Shown here: positions 11,101 through 23,418 of the stretch, piece by piece | How positions within the stretch are numbered: the stretch's first letter is position 1 | Layout of the letters: each line of letters starts with the position of its first letter | DNA from: Rhodotorula mucilaginosa | Lineage: Eukaryota > Basidiomycota > Microbotryomycetes > Sporidiobolales > Sporidiobolaceae | Reading direction: 5' to 3' | Assembly: GCA_034406715.1 (NCBI GenBank) | Contig: CP137878.1 | Span: 618,514-682,513 of the forward strand | Length of the DNA stretch: 64,000 nucleotides | The notes under the pieces: generated by a model | The model's database searches: none | What the model was told of the DNA's origin: nothing | What the model saw: only the letters and a program-made list of their open reading frames with translations | Position numbers and translations under genes: made by a program

Positions 11101-14100
11101 CGATCCGTCACCTCGGATGGGCTTCTGGGACAAGATCCGGCTCCAGTTCCACTGGCAGCTGCGATTCGTCTTCCCTGGGCCGAGAGCAAACGTCTTCTTC
11201 CACCTGAAGGGATCTCGCAATCCGTACGCGTTGACCGGGTTCGGCGCCGGCTTCGCGAAAGCGTGGAAGGGCAACATCCAGTTCCGGCTCGGCTTGCCAA
11301 ACCCCGACCACGAGTTCTTCCAGATCATCAGCGACGAATACGTGCTCGGAATCCCCAACCTGCGCGCCTACGTCGACACGGCCGCGACCGGCAATTACTT
11401 TACCGACACGTCGGCGGATCCGAGTTCTCCGGACAACCACTCGGCCTACGCGGCTTCGACCATTGCCGACGACCAGTATGACCCGTCGGTCGAGGACGAG
11501 AGGGACGACGACACGGGAGCTCTCTGGATCAAGGTCTGCGCCAAGTGCAACAACGGCGTGCGCTGGGGCATGGGCATTGTGCTCGAGCGAACCTGCCGCG
11601 ACGCCGACTGTCGAGACGTCGGCTGCTACAAACTCGGCACGTTTCACCGTCGATGCCGCATGTTTGATTTCGTGCCGCACTGGCACGTCCACACCAAGAC
11701 GGCCGATTCGATCGGTCCGCATGGCGAGGTCAGTTGCTCCGACTCCCGTTTGCCGGGGATGGAAGCATCCGCGACTAACCGATTGACCGAGCAGATCGAC
11801 GATTCGTACGCCGGATTCCGGTCCGACTTTGTGCACTTTTCGCTCTCGCTCACCTCGCCATGCAATCTGTCGCTCCCGAACCGTCCGGAAACTCAACTCG
11901 AAGACGAAAAGGCGGGTAACCCGAACAAGAAAGGGTACAACAGCTTTCACTTTACGCCGGTCGCCCTCGTCCACTTCCGGCGTTGGTGGAAGTTGTTTGA
12001 CGGCTGCATGTCACTGCCGATCCGCCAGGGCAAACTCTTCCCTTCCGCTCAGCCACCGTCACCCAAGTTTGGTCGCCACACGGCGACGATCAAGTACCGC
12101 TTCGCCCTCGCGCCCCTCTTCATCTCGCACACGTACCGCCAGCACGACTGGGAGGAATGGCGGAACGGCGAGACGTCGGTGCTCGGTCTCAAGGGCAAGA
12201 TCGGCCGGTTCAACGTCGACCTCCATCAGCGCGCTCAGGAGATGGTCATTCGCCGACCCGAGATGTCGGAGAGCAAGCACGTCACCCACAAGGTGTTTTA
12301 CATGGCAGAAGTCGACGTCGACTCTGTCGACTTGCGAGCCATCATGGCCGTCTTCGACGAGCCGGAAAAAGCCGAGTTTGCGCCTGCCGAGGTCGGCGAC
12401 GACGACGAGGAGGCGGCGCCGAAGCCAGATTTCGACGAGTTCCTCGTGACTGAAGAGGAACGCGAGTGGGTCAACGTGGACGACTTCAAAGACTCGGTCG
12501 GCAGCTGGCCCTTTGCAGGCGAGCCGCGCGTCCACTTGCTGCCGTTCATGATGTGCCCGCGCTTTACGTACTACCGTCACAAGGAAGCGGGCGCCCCGCC
12601 GACAGACGCGAGCGAAGCCGGCGCCGGCGACTCGCCCGCTACACCTCCCGACAGGCCAGCGAGCAAGTTCGGTGACGAGGCGTCGCACACGTGTCTGATG
12701 GGCTCGGCAGAAGGTGCGCGAGACGGAAAGTCGCCCGCGTTAGGAACGCTCAGCTCACCATGTCGTGACTCGCAGACACAATCCTGGTTCAGATTCGCGG
12801 AGCGCAACTCCGACTCGAAGACCTGAATGCTCAAGTCAGTTCTGGGTCGCACCGAAAGTTGATACATCCGGCCAGCCGCTAACTGATGTCGCGGACCCGG
12901 CAGCTCGCTGATGCGGATCCCGGTCCTCGGCGCGACGAGATCGAGCTCCGAATCAGGGCGATCCGTCGCATCATCGTGCGCCTCGAAGAAGTGCGCCAGA
13001 ACACTCAACCGAACCTGGACCGGAGCGCGGCGACCGAGCCCCAACACGCTCGTCCGGAAGCGACACCGACGTCGAACACGATCGACGAGGATCTCGGAGG
13101 TCCCGCCTCGCTGCCGCATATCACGAGTGCGCTGTTTGAGGAATGGGGTCAGTGGGAGAACCGCTACATGATCCACAGCCCGCTGGTGCACGTGTCGAAT
13201 GCGACGCGAGAGATCTTGCTCAAGTACTACTACTCGTCGCGCGAACGGAAAGGACTCATGTACTACGCGTCGGCGTCAGTACTCAAGTTCCTTCGCGACA
13301 TGGCCCAGAAGCGCGATGCCAAGCTCCGACGCGGTTCGAGCCGGCGCACCACGACCGGCGGTTCCAGCTTCTTCGGTCCCGGCCAAACGCCTGGCGTCGG
13401 CAACTGCGCCACGGAGCAGGCGAACCGTCTTCTCGACGAATTGCTCGACCACGTTGGCGAGGGCGTCGCTGCGAACGAGGAGGAAGAGGAGGATGACGGC
13501 GATCGGCACCGCTTTGGCGACCACCTCCTGATCGACCCGGAAGCCGCGCAGGACGCCTTGCCCGACGCCTTCGAGTCGAGCCCGAAGCACTTGTGCATGT
13601 TCATCCAGCCGCAGGTGTCCCTTCAGAGCAATGTCGACGACAAATCGAACCTCATCATCTCCGCCTTCCGCGCCCAGGTCAAGGTGTACCAAGTCACCGA
13701 CACTCGGATCGTCGACGATCCGGTCAACTCGGACGTCTTGCACCAGACCTTCGCCCGCCTCGACGGCCTGCAGGTCTTCTATCCGCGCACCCAGCTCTCC
13801 GTCGGCGTCCGCAAACGCGATCGCGCGTTTGTGCCGCTCGAGACCTTGATCGACCTGCGCGTCGAGCCGTGGGGTTTCGACCGCGTCGTCTCTCGTTCGT
13901 CCGCCGCGTTGCGGTACGATAAGTTTAACCAGCTCCGCCTCAGCTCCAAGCGAAGCCTCCGCGAGGATTCCGTCGGCGCCGGTCCGAAACTCGAGAGTCA
14001 CTTCCATACCTCGACCGACCGAGTCTCGTTCGAGTGTCAAAAGATCTCGCTCTCTGCGAATCCCGAACACTTTGCCGCGATCTACAACGTGACGACCGAC

Positions 14101-16401
14101 CTCATCCTCTACAGCGATCCTCGCCGCAAGTCGCAAAATTCCAAGACGGAAGCGCTCGTCTTCACCCGGGACTTTTCGCACATCCGCGAGGTCCTCGAGA
14201 CCGTCGCGTCGCTGCAAGAACGCCTGCGCAACCACGCCTACCTCGAGCAAGAGTTCCAAGTCCATCTGGATGAGCTCGACGACCAGGGCATGGTCGAGCT
14301 GCTCTTGACGCGCGTCGAGTTCTTCCGGATCGCGCAAGAGCTGCGTCTCGTCGTCGAGGCGTTCACCCGCGCGCAGGACCTCCAGGGCAAGAAGCGGACG
14401 ACGAAACGCAGTGGTCTTCAACTCGAGGCGCGCGCGGCCGAGCTCACTTGGCACATGCTCGACAAGGACGACTTGCCGTTCGCCAAGTTTTCGGTGCTCG
14501 GTGCCGAGTTCTCCTGGATCTCGACTCACGACGGTTCTGCGACGAACCGCATGGTCATCCGGGATCTGCGGGCGCTCAACAGCAGTCCCGATCAGATCTT
14601 TGCCGAGATCGTCTCGAAAGCCGACAACATTGGCGAGGACCACCCGCTCGCCAAAGTCGACGTCTTTGGCGCCGCCATCTGGAACTCGCTCGCCCCCGTC
14701 GGCGGGATCGCCATCATCGAGCGCTTCGAGCTGCACTTGCATCCCATCCGCGTCCAGCTCGAGCATCGCGTCGGCAAGAAGATCCTCGACTATGTCTTCA
14801 GCGAGCGTCAGCAGCAACGGGCGCATCGCGAAGAGAACGGTCGTCGTGGCGGCGGGGACGACGGCGAGGATGACGATGCTTCGTCGATGCGCAGTCGCAC
14901 CGCGCGCTCCACGAACGGTCCCGCCAGTCGCTCGGTCGATTCCCTCCCGCTTTCGCCCAACCAAGGGCAATTCAGCTTACGTAGCGCAGGAAGCAGCGAC
15001 TTGCTCTCGTCGCGCGCGTCGATCCTCAGCCAGGAGGAACGTCTCCGGAGAGCCACCGCTCCCGACTCGCTGACAAATCAGCCTCAGGAAGAGGGTCTCG
15101 ACGCCGACGAGATGCGCCGACGCGCTCGGACGAATCGCACCTTCATCTTTGCGGAAATCTCCTCGACTTTGCTCTGCCTCACGTACCGCGTCCGTATCAT
15201 TTCCTTTCACTGCTGACCGCCGGTCGAGAGCTGACTTGGCCGCGTACGTCCACAGAGTGAGAAAGAAGACAAATCAAGTCTGCCGAACATCTACAACGTC
15301 ACGTACACGACGCCGCTCATTCGCTTCCGCTCCAAGACGTGGTCGTACCTCGACCTCCTGAACGATGTCAAGCGCGACATGATCCGCTCAGTCTGGCAGC
15401 AAAAGGGCCAGTTGATCGGCCAGTTCTTGTCCAAGACTCACCGCCGGCTGCCGATGGCCGACACGCGCTCCGCCGCGAAGCAAGCCGTTCAAGCCTCGTT
15501 CCGGAATCGTATCAAGTCGATGAAGGCGCGCGGCGGGACTGGCGCCGGCCTGGTCTCTCCGCAAGAAGCGCCCGCCGCCACCGAGGTCGCGATCGCTCCC
15601 ACGGCCAAGTCGGACGACCCGTTGGTGCGCTATCACGCGAGCAGGTACCGAGACTCGGTCAACGGTCAGGGTACCTCCAAGTCGCCACTCGACCTCCCTA
15701 CTGCCGACGCGGACGAGCCGAAACTGCGCGACGAGGATTTGCCGTTCGACTTGTCGGCCGTGAACCTCATCAACCCGCAAGTCGAATACCACGATGACGA
15801 CGACGAGCCGATGACTTATCCGCAGGCTCAGGCACAAGCCGATGCCAGGCTGAGCAGCAGCGCCGTGACTGGTACTCCCGTCGTTGAAGAACCAGAGAGC
15901 ATCGTCGATGACGACGACTTTGGCGGATCTGAGTCGTCCCGCGCGCGAGGAGCTCGCAGTAGCGTCGGAGGAGGAGGAGGCGCGCACTCCCACCATTCCG
16001 GCTCGAGCGCACGCCCTACGGAGAGCAGTCAGGCAGTGAGTTTTATCTCCGCTCGCGAATGCGTTTCCAGGCAGAGGGTGTGCTTGAAACTGACTCGCAT
16101 CTCTCTCTTGCACCAGGGATCCGATGCATCAGCATCGTCGCCCCGTCGCACTTCGTTTGGTTCTCACCACGACCACCAACAACCATCATCGCGCGCCACC
16201 GCCGTTCCCGAGCGGATGCGCCTGTCGAGTCAATCCTCGACGCGCTCGATGCGCTCGACCAAGTCGACCAGTTCGTCGATCCGGTCGGCGGGATTGCCGG
16301 CTCCGCCTCCGTCGTCGCATGGCCACGTCGCTCGACATGGGCCTGCCAACCTCAGCGACGAGCAAAAGGCACGACTCCTCCTCGGTCGTTCCCTCGACTA
16401 G
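5169..16401 (+). CDS. FMP27: FMP27/SABRE/Hobbit (BLTP2) bridge-like lipid transfer protein
   Basis: Giant protein expected to form a hydrophobic groove that moves lipids at ER-plasma membrane contacts. Nine exons give 3551 residues: 5169-7311, 7408-8186, 8259-8408, 8474-11728, 11795-12713, 12776-12834, 12904-15189, 15256-16035, 16117-16401; all phases agree. An N-terminal transmembrane segment (about residues 30-55) starts the chain, as in BLTPs. The family signature GFWDK is at about residue 1906, near 11120 (SPRMGFWDKIRLQFHWQLRF). The C-terminal conserved block (YNVTYTTPLIRFRSKTWS) lies just after the 15190-15255 intron. Exon 1 carries long Ser/Thr/Gly/Glu-rich inserts (5480-7060). Introns 11729-11794, 15190-15255 and 16036-16116 are multiples of three; the first and last have no in-frame stop. 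The ATG at 5169 was chosen because the membrane segment follows it directly. Confidence 0.92.
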
Positions 16402-16563
16402 AGAGGGTCACTGTATCTACTCATATCACCCCCCTGTCTCCACTACTTGGCTTGAATCATATGTAACGCTTTGCTTTGGAAATTGTTGACATTTACTACC
16501 ATACATCCCATATACTCTGATTAACTGCGACAAGAGAGTTGTGTGCGAGAAGGGGGTGTTGTT

Positions 16564-18428
16564 CTAAGGCTGCGACGACGACTCGGCGGCGGCGATGGCG
16601 GCGGAATCGACCCGAGAGTGAGAGCGCGAGAGTTTCGACGACGACGACGATGCGAGCAACCTCTCTCGCCAATCGGGGACCCACTCGCGCGAGACTGGGA
16701 TCCCGAGCTCTTCGCACACCCTCCTCCCATTCTGTGCCATCTCATCCTCGACTTCCTTCTCCTCCACCTTGACGACCTCCTCTTCTGCATCGGGTCCACT
16801 CTTCCTCAACTCGACCGCGAGCCTCGCTTCCTCCTTCAAGCGATCCAACGCACAGTGCTTGATCGCATAGGCGAGGTTGGGTTCGGTGCTGAGTCGTTCG
16901 AGGATCCAGATGGTCGAGAGGAGGTGCTGGTCGTGGGCTGGGGGGTGGTGCGATTCGACCTCGAGCGCGACAGCGGAGGGGTCGTACGACGATGATGATG
17001 ATGCCGTCGTCGGGGCAGGCGGTGGAGTTCGCCCTTGGGCTGGAGGAGACGGTTCGCGAGAATGACGACCGCTGCTGCGAAGAGGGGAAGTGCTGCCTCG
17101 AGTGGTCGGATGTGGAGGAGGAGGAGGAGGAGGAGCGAGGACTACGGCGGCGCGATCGGGGATCTCGGACGGGTGGAGCAAGAACGGCGCGATCGGCAGA
17201 TGCGAATAGGGTTGTTGGGCCTTTACGCCATCAAACCGCGAACGGGTGGTTTTCAGTCGTCCGTCCCTCCGGCCGGAAGAGAGAGAGAGAGTGGGGAACT
17301 CACGGCTTTGCCGGCCTCGTCGTCGAGCAAGAGGGTTCGCCTTGCTCCGATCGTGTCCCTCCTCGTGGCGAGTCGCGCCTTCGCTTTGCGGTTCAGCTTG
17401 GCCTTCTTCTGCGGCGGCCCCTGACCGCCGTTGAGATCCTCGTGTTCGTCCGCTGCTGCAAGCTCCACCCCGTCCTCGTCGTCACTGCCCGCCCACCCGA
17501 GCCGTTCCCAGACTTTGCCCAAATCCTTGACCGTCTCGACATCGCCGGCATAATCCCTCTCGCTCAACCCCATCATCTCGCGCGTAAACACCATCCGGAG
17601 AACGTCCCCCTGTTCGGGCGAGGGTTCGTACGGGTGTTTGTCAAACTTGTTGAGGTGGGCGAGTCGTCGAGCCGGGGGGATGAGGTCCAAGGCTGCGAGC
17701 ATCGAGAGGACGTTTGGGGCGCGGGCGGACGAGTAGACGATGGGGGCGAATTTCGGAGTCAACGTCGAGGGGCTACGAGGGGTGCAGATGTAGGTGAGGA
17801 AGGGGGCGAGGTACGGTCGGACGATGGGCATCTTGCTCGCTTGCCGGTTCCGTTTCGCGCGGCACAGGAGCGTGTGATTCAAGTCCATCACCAGCGCGAT
17901 CGGTTCCGAGTCTGCGTCGTCACGAGTGGAGGAGGCGTCGTCTGCTGCTGCTGCGAGGTAGGTGGGCGTGGGAGGGGCGACGATGGCGTGACGGGTATCG
18001 CGTCTCTGTCTCCGCGAGGGGGGAATATAACTCCCGTCCGGTCCGTACGCCGCCGCTGCCGACTGTTCTTCCTCCTCCTCAGCCGCGCGAGGACGAGGAG
18101 GGGACCTGTCTCGCTGCCGCGGTGGCGGGGACGGTCCTTGAGGAGGAGGGTGTTGGTTCCGGCGACTCGAGTAGCGTCCTCCTCGACGGTGGTTGTTGTG
18201 CCACTCTGGGGCGTGCTGCTGCTGCTGCTGCGGTGCTGCTCCGCGATGGTCTCCCAAGCCGAGCGGCGGCGGCGGGGGATAAAAGGCTGGCCAGGAAGGG
18301 TGGAAGGGTCCGAAGAAGGCGGGGTTGTAGTGCCCGGCGGGCGGAGGCTGCTGCTGCTGCCAATAGCCGTAGTCGTAGTCGTAGTACGAGTCCTGCGGCT
18401 GGCCGTCTCGAGGAGGCCACGCCGCCAT
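16564..18428 (-). CDS. FCP1-homology (HAD) domain protein with degenerate catalytic motif, paralogue A
   Basis: Two exons, 18428-17304 and 17220-16564 (intron 17303-17221), 593 residues. The N-terminus is low complexity: Tyr/Asp-rich, poly-Gln, then Arg/Gly/Pro/Ser-rich with RRGG. A FCP1/SCP-like HAD core begins at about residue 180 with VMDLNHTLLCR. The family catalytic motif is D-x-D-x-T; here the nucleophile Asp is kept but the second Asp is Asn. Further family features are YSSARAPNVLSML, TVKDLGKVWERLGW, RRTLLLDDEAGKA and, across the intron, AQQPYSHLPIAPF. The C-terminus has CEELGIPVSREWVPDWRERL, shared with the gene at 24460-25755. It is probably a weak or dead phosphatase. The ATG at 18428 has a better context (GTCATGG) than the in-frame one at 18494. 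It is divergent from NCS2. Confidence 0.8.
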
Positions 18429-18683
18429 GACGGACAGACGGCGAGCGAGCGGACGCGGACGAGAAGCGACGGCCCAGCGGGGGCGGACTCGCATTCAGCG
18501 CAGCTGGCCGTGTAAGCTCTAGAGCACGGTCCTCTGCGGTCAGCCGATCCTCGACTTTGAGTCTGTTGAATCCCAAGTGAGATGAGGCTGAGCGAGAGAC
18601 GCAGGAGATGAGCATGATTAGACACGGGTTCGCTCTCGCCATCAGCTTCTTCCGCGCTCTGCAGGGCATAGAGACACTCGACC
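18429..18683. promoter_or_regulatory. Divergent promoter region, FCP1-like A / NCS2
   Basis: 255 bp between the divergent start codons at 18428 (-) and 18684 (+). No TATA box or recognised motif was seen. Shared promoter use is inferred only from layout. Confidence 0.4.
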
Positions 18684-21171
18684 ATGACCACGACTGGCTG
18701 CGGCGCATCCGCCGACCCGCAGGACGGCCTCGCTGCTCCTCCTCCTCGTCCTCTCCCAGGTCAGTTCAGTTTCTCCCATCTCTCATCTCTCGTCTCGGAC
18801 ATGGACACCGCGAGGCTGATCCGCCGAGCATCGTCGCCAGCCTCGCACTGCGCCCGCTGTGGGAAACCCGCCGTCCTCGCCGCGCGCGGGACCACCCACT
18901 GCCGAGACTGCTTCCTCAGCTCGTTCACAAACAGGTTCACCAAGGCGATCCAACCCGCCCGCACCGCTGCCACCACTCCCGGCCGAGTCCTCGCATACCA
19001 AACTGCCGCACTCTCAGCCACGCCCACGCCTGCCTCGACCGCCCGTCCGGCCAAGAAACCGAGGCTCGTCGTCGCGTGCAGTGGCGGTCCCGCGTCGACC
19101 GCCCTCGTCCACCTCGTACACCAAGCCCTCTTTGCTCCCCCCTCGAGCGACCAACGAACTGTTAAATCGAGAGGCAACCGCTACTCGCAATTCTTGCCCT
19201 TTGACGCATGCGAGGTCGTCTTTGTCGACCAGAGCGCCGTACCTGGTCACGTACGTAAACCGCCGGAACTCTCACTTGACCGCTTTCCGCTGAGCATAGA
19301 CTAACCCCTCTTCGCCTGTGCATTGTAGGAGGACCGGACGGAGCAGGTCCGGGAACTGGTCGCGAGCATCGCGCCCGATTTTGAATTTACCGCCCTCCGC
19401 CTCGAAGACGTCTTCCGACCGCCTCACTCGAACTCGGACTCGGTCTGCGGCGTCTCGACCTCGGTGGCCGAGTTGCCGTGCTCTTCGGTGTCTTCATTGG
19501 CAGAGGAGGAGGAGACATTGACCCCGCGCGAACGACTCGTCGCTCTCCTCTCCTCCTCCACTTCTTTCTCGCCCACGTCCCGCGTCTCCCTCCAACGTTC
19601 CCTCCTCAATACCCTCCTCATCTCGCACGTCGCCCAGTCGGGGTCCGAGATCCTCTTGCTCGGCGATACGGGCACGAGGTCGGCGATTCGGACTCTGGCG
19701 GGCATGAGCGAAGGGAGGGGCTACTCGATCGGGGAGGAAGTCGCGCTCGAACGGATCGTCAGAGTCGCTCCCGCGTCGTCGGCGTCTTGCTCTTCCAGCG
19801 ACGACGCGGAGGAGATGGACGGCGATGAGGACAAGGAGAAGGGGGACAAGGTCGTCATGGTCCTGAGACCGCTCGGTCAGACAGTCGACAAGGAAATCGC
19901 TTTTTACAACCGCGAGCGCGGTCTCGGAGACGCGACGACTGCTGCTGCTGCGGGATCGAACGGGGCGGTGGCGGTGCCGGAAGTGAGCGCCAAGACAAGG
20001 AGTATACCGAGCTTGGTCGAAGGTGAGTTTCTTCTCGTACCCTTTTTTTTTTCGTTCTCTTTCGCTCTCTTTTCTTCTCTTCTCTTCACCTTCTCTTGTG
20101 TCGTCCCTGCTCCGCCTGCCCCTCCCTTCTTTCCTCGCTACCTTCCTCGCTCTCTCTCTCTCTATCACTTTCCCCCTCACTCCCGCGCACCCACCCACGG
20201 ACTGACCCTCCGCCCCGTCCCCCCTTTTCCTCTGACGCACGGCAGACTTTATCCGCACGCTCGACGCCGATTTCCCTTCCACCGTGCCGACCGTGGTTCG
20301 CACTGCCCACAAACTCGGACTCCGTTCCTCCCACGCCGCTTTCCAACAGCTGGCATCGTCACCGTCGTCCTCGTCCTCCTCTTCCACCAGTTCTCCTATC
20401 CCCTCCTCCTCCTCAACAGCAAACCGCGAGACCGAAACCGGAACCGGAGTCGAGACCGCGATCGAGACGAATTGCCCGTTGTGTGGCTTGCCGGCGCAAC
20501 CGCGCGCGGACGAGTGGCGCAAGGCGATCACCATCTCGGACTTGCAAGCCGTGTTGGCTGCCGATCCGAGAGGAGCATCAGCGGCGTCGACGATGCCCCT
20601 GGGACGAGTGGGAACGGGAACCAGAGGAGGAGAAGGGGGGACGAAACTGGTCAAGAGGCGAGAACCGTATCAGCCTAGTCAGGCGCATTTGCTCGTCAAA
20701 CCCCCCGGCACCGGCACTGGTACTGGCGGCGACGACGACGAGGCGGCGGAGGCAACCACCACCGCCGCCGCCGCCGAGGAGGAGGAGAAAACACCAAAGA
20801 ACGCCGCCGCCGTCCTTTCGTCTTTGTCGTCGACGCCATCTCCGGCCACTGCTACCGCCTCCCCCGCCGCCGCCGCCGTGGACGAGACAGATTCCCTCGC
20901 CCGGTACCTCTGCTACGGGTGCTTGCTCGTCCTCTCCGAACCCGCATCATCATCCGCCCAACGCGCCAACAAGACCAAGTTTCAAAACGGTCCCGCCGCC
21001 GCCGCCGTCGACGTCTTCTTGCCCGGGTATGTGGGCGAGGCGGTACAGCGACGGAGAGATCGCGAAAAGGAGGTGAGGGATGGGCGGCGGGATGAGGGAG
21101 TGGTCGGCAGGAGGGAAGTGAGAGGTGAGGAGGGGATGAGGAAAGAGGTCGAGCGGTATTTGCTCGACTGA
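18684..21171 (+). CDS. NCS2: Cytoplasmic tRNA 2-thiolation protein 2 (Ncs2/Ctu2)
   Basis: Partner of Ncs6/Ctu1 in 2-thiolation of wobble uridine (mcm5s2U) of Lys, Glu and Gln tRNAs. Exons 18684-19250, 19329-20022, 20246-21171; 728 residues. The N-terminal zinc-type pair CARCGKPAVLAARGTTHCRD with CF is followed by a PP-loop-like VVACSGGPAST, typical of Ctu2 where the loop is degenerate. Later conserved pieces are EVVFVDQSAVPG, NTLLISHVAQSGSEILLLGDT and DFIRTLD. The C-terminus has CPLCGLP and YLCYGCLLV, a second Cys cluster. Intron 2 is unusually long here (223 nt, CT-rich). An in-frame ATG at 18801 (MDTARL) is an alternative start, since the 39 residues before it are not conserved in appearance. 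Ser- and Ala-rich linkers lengthen the C-terminal half. Confidence 0.9.
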
Positions 21172-22089
21172 GAGGCTCAAGATGGAACTATAGACACGCG
21201 TGATGCTATGCAGGATGAGTTGCATGACATTGTTCGCGTGTGGTCTGCATGACCCAGGCCCGAGCTCGCGCGCGTGCGCGCGGTGAGGCACCGCGGACAT
21301 GCCGAAACTCGAGAACGCTTTCCCTCCCGGCTCTTTGCACAAGTACCAGTACAGCAGAGAGAGTGCCGGAAAAGACCGCGGATTTGCGCGGGCCGGTCTC
21401 ACAGCCGGACGAGGAGGAAATTCATGAGTGACGCGACGTCGGCACAACGCTGCTATTCCCGTCCGCCGCAGTTTGACTTCCTGGAGCCTGCGCAGCCTTC
21501 GGTCCCCATACGTACCTCGTTCCACAGTTGCTCGCCCGTTGATGCGTGTCTCCGCATCAACACACCGCTCGGGCTGGATCCATTCAGCTATACGCGCCAA
21601 GTGCTGGCTTTTCAACAGACGTGAGCCCGAACCCTCCCGCCTCTCGACAAGTTCTGAAGACCGGCTTGCTTCTCTTGCCACCCTGGCTGTGACCCTTGCG
21701 AAGCGTCCCGCACCAAGTGTCACTCCGGGCACTGCCGACAAGAGTTGTACTCGCCGACAAGATCCACGCGGGACGTGCCCCTCTTCACCCCGCACGTGTG
21801 CCCCGCCGTGAGTCCCGCTTCTCCGTACATATGTACATATTTACAACGTCAGTCTTCACCGGCGTACACCGACGATCAATCTCGCGCACAAGGCCGCCAA
21901 AAATAGTCTGCAGACGAGCCTGATTATAGGTTACCCGAGGGCCGAATCGCCGGCAGCGTCTTCCGACTCTAGATACCGCTGGGCAAGCACCTGCTCTATG
22001 ATTATATCGATGAGATCACACGTTGGTGACCTTGCTTTTGTCAAATCACGCTCTGCTCTTGGCTCTCTGTATTATTCGTTCAACCCACG
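21172..22089. other. Intergenic region, NCS2 to aldolase-like gene
   Basis: 918 bp between two + strand genes. It contains a short alternating CG stretch (GCGCGCGTGCGCGCG near 21268) that could favour Z-DNA. A 281-codon frame on the minus strand overlaps NCS2 and has no protein-like features. No gene was found. Confidence 0.5.
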
Positions 22090-23418
22090 ATGCTGCGCTC
22101 GCTTCAAGTTGCTTCCGTCCAACGCGCCTCAGCCACCGCAACCGGGGCAAAGCATGGGGCGATCTCCACAGCCCGTTCTTTCACATCCAGGACGGCCTCC
22201 CTTTCACCCAGCGGCGGAGGACAGAAGCACCATACCGCTCCCGTCGTCAGCAAGCTCTTCTCTCCAGCCACCCACTCGGTTAACGAGAATTTCTCGAGTA
22301 TGGTCGTGGGCAAGAGGCGAGTTTCGGTGCCCTTTCTCTTACGCAAGTCATGCAACTGCTTACACAAAGCTATTCGCCCTGGCAGGCTGGAGCAGAGCAT
22401 CCTCGGCAGGTTTTCGATCGCGGAGCAAAAGGCCCGCATCGAGCTCGCAGCGGCGTACCGCATGTTCGCGCACATGAACTGGAACGAGGGTAAGCGTCTC
22501 ACTCTCTGACAAGGTACGAGGGTAGCCAGCGCTGACAAGTCTGAGGGGTAACTCAGGCATCCTCAACCACATCACGGTTGCCATCAAGGAGCCCGACGGC
22601 TCGCAAGCGTTCTTGATCAACCCTTACGGCCTCCGCTACGACGAGGTCACCGCGTCGTCTCTCCTCAAGATCAACCTGGAGGGCGAGATCCTCCATGCGG
22701 GTGTCATCGGCGACATCTTTGGCGTGAATCGGGCCGGGTTCGTCATACACGGCGCGATCCACCGTGCTCGCGGCGAGAGCGCCACCGCCATTGCGCACAA
22801 CCACGTCCCGTCCATCACGGGGCTCGCGTGCACCAAGACCGGGTTCCTCTCGACCCTCTCGCAGACGTCTGAGCTCTGCGGAGAGTCCGGGAGCAACAAA
22901 TTTGAAGGGCTCGTCACCGAGGAGGCCATGCAGAAGCAACTCGTCCAAGACCTCGGCGACAAGGACATCCTCGTGTTCCAAAATCACGGCATCCTCACTA
23001 CCGGCCGCAGCGTGGCTCAAGCCTGGCTTACCCTGTGCGTTCCGGTTCTCGAGCTTGTTCCTCATCTTCGGACGCCGATAACTCACTCTCTGCCCGTTCC
23101 ATCTCTTTGTTTGTGCAGCTACAACCTGATCCGCGCCGCCGAGATCCAGGTTGCAGCCCAATCCTGCGATGGCGTCGACGGTTTGATTCTTCCCTCGGAG
23201 GAGACGGCTCACAAGACCGTGAATGTAAGTCTCGCCCTTCCTTACACTCGGGCGCCCTGCAGGACCCTACTTGTATTGTTGCTGATGTTGGATGGACACC
23301 CGGTTGCTCTCCTTTCTACCAGCGCATGAGGACGATGACTGGTATGCCTTATGGCGAGATGGAGTTTGCGGCGTATATGCGCCTGATGGACAAGATCGAC
23401 CCGTCGTACCGGCTCTGA
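22090..23418 (+). CDS. Class II aldolase/adducin domain protein, probably mitochondrial
   Basis: Metal-dependent aldolase/adducin fold, related to sugar-phosphate aldolases; the substrate cannot be told. Exons 22090-22489, 22557-23034, 23119-23224, 23323-23418 give 359 residues. A 72-nt stretch 22298-22369 (GTATGG...AAAG) could be a further, frame-preserving intron in exon 1, which would give 335 residues. The N-terminus (MLRSLQVASVQRAS, Arg/Ser-rich, no acids) looks like a mitochondrial presequence. The domain starts at IELAAAYRMFAHMNWNEG and NHIT, with NPYGLRYDEVTASSL, the metal-binding AHNHVPSITGLA (H-x-H) and the third histidine in FQNHGILTTGRSVAQAW. Intron 23035-23118 is a multiple of three. 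Confidence 0.85.

Noticed and set aside
13276-14970. 564-codon open frame on the minus strand
   Set aside because: Antisense to FMP27 exon 7. High third-position GC creates long antisense frames; the + frame has conserved family sequence and this one has none.
19494-20654. 386-codon minus-strand frame
   Set aside because: Charged low-complexity shadow of NCS2 and its CT-rich intron.
20950-21795. 281-codon minus-strand frame in the NCS2-aldolase spacer
   Set aside because: Overlaps the NCS2 3' end, has no recognisable segment and an average shadow composition.
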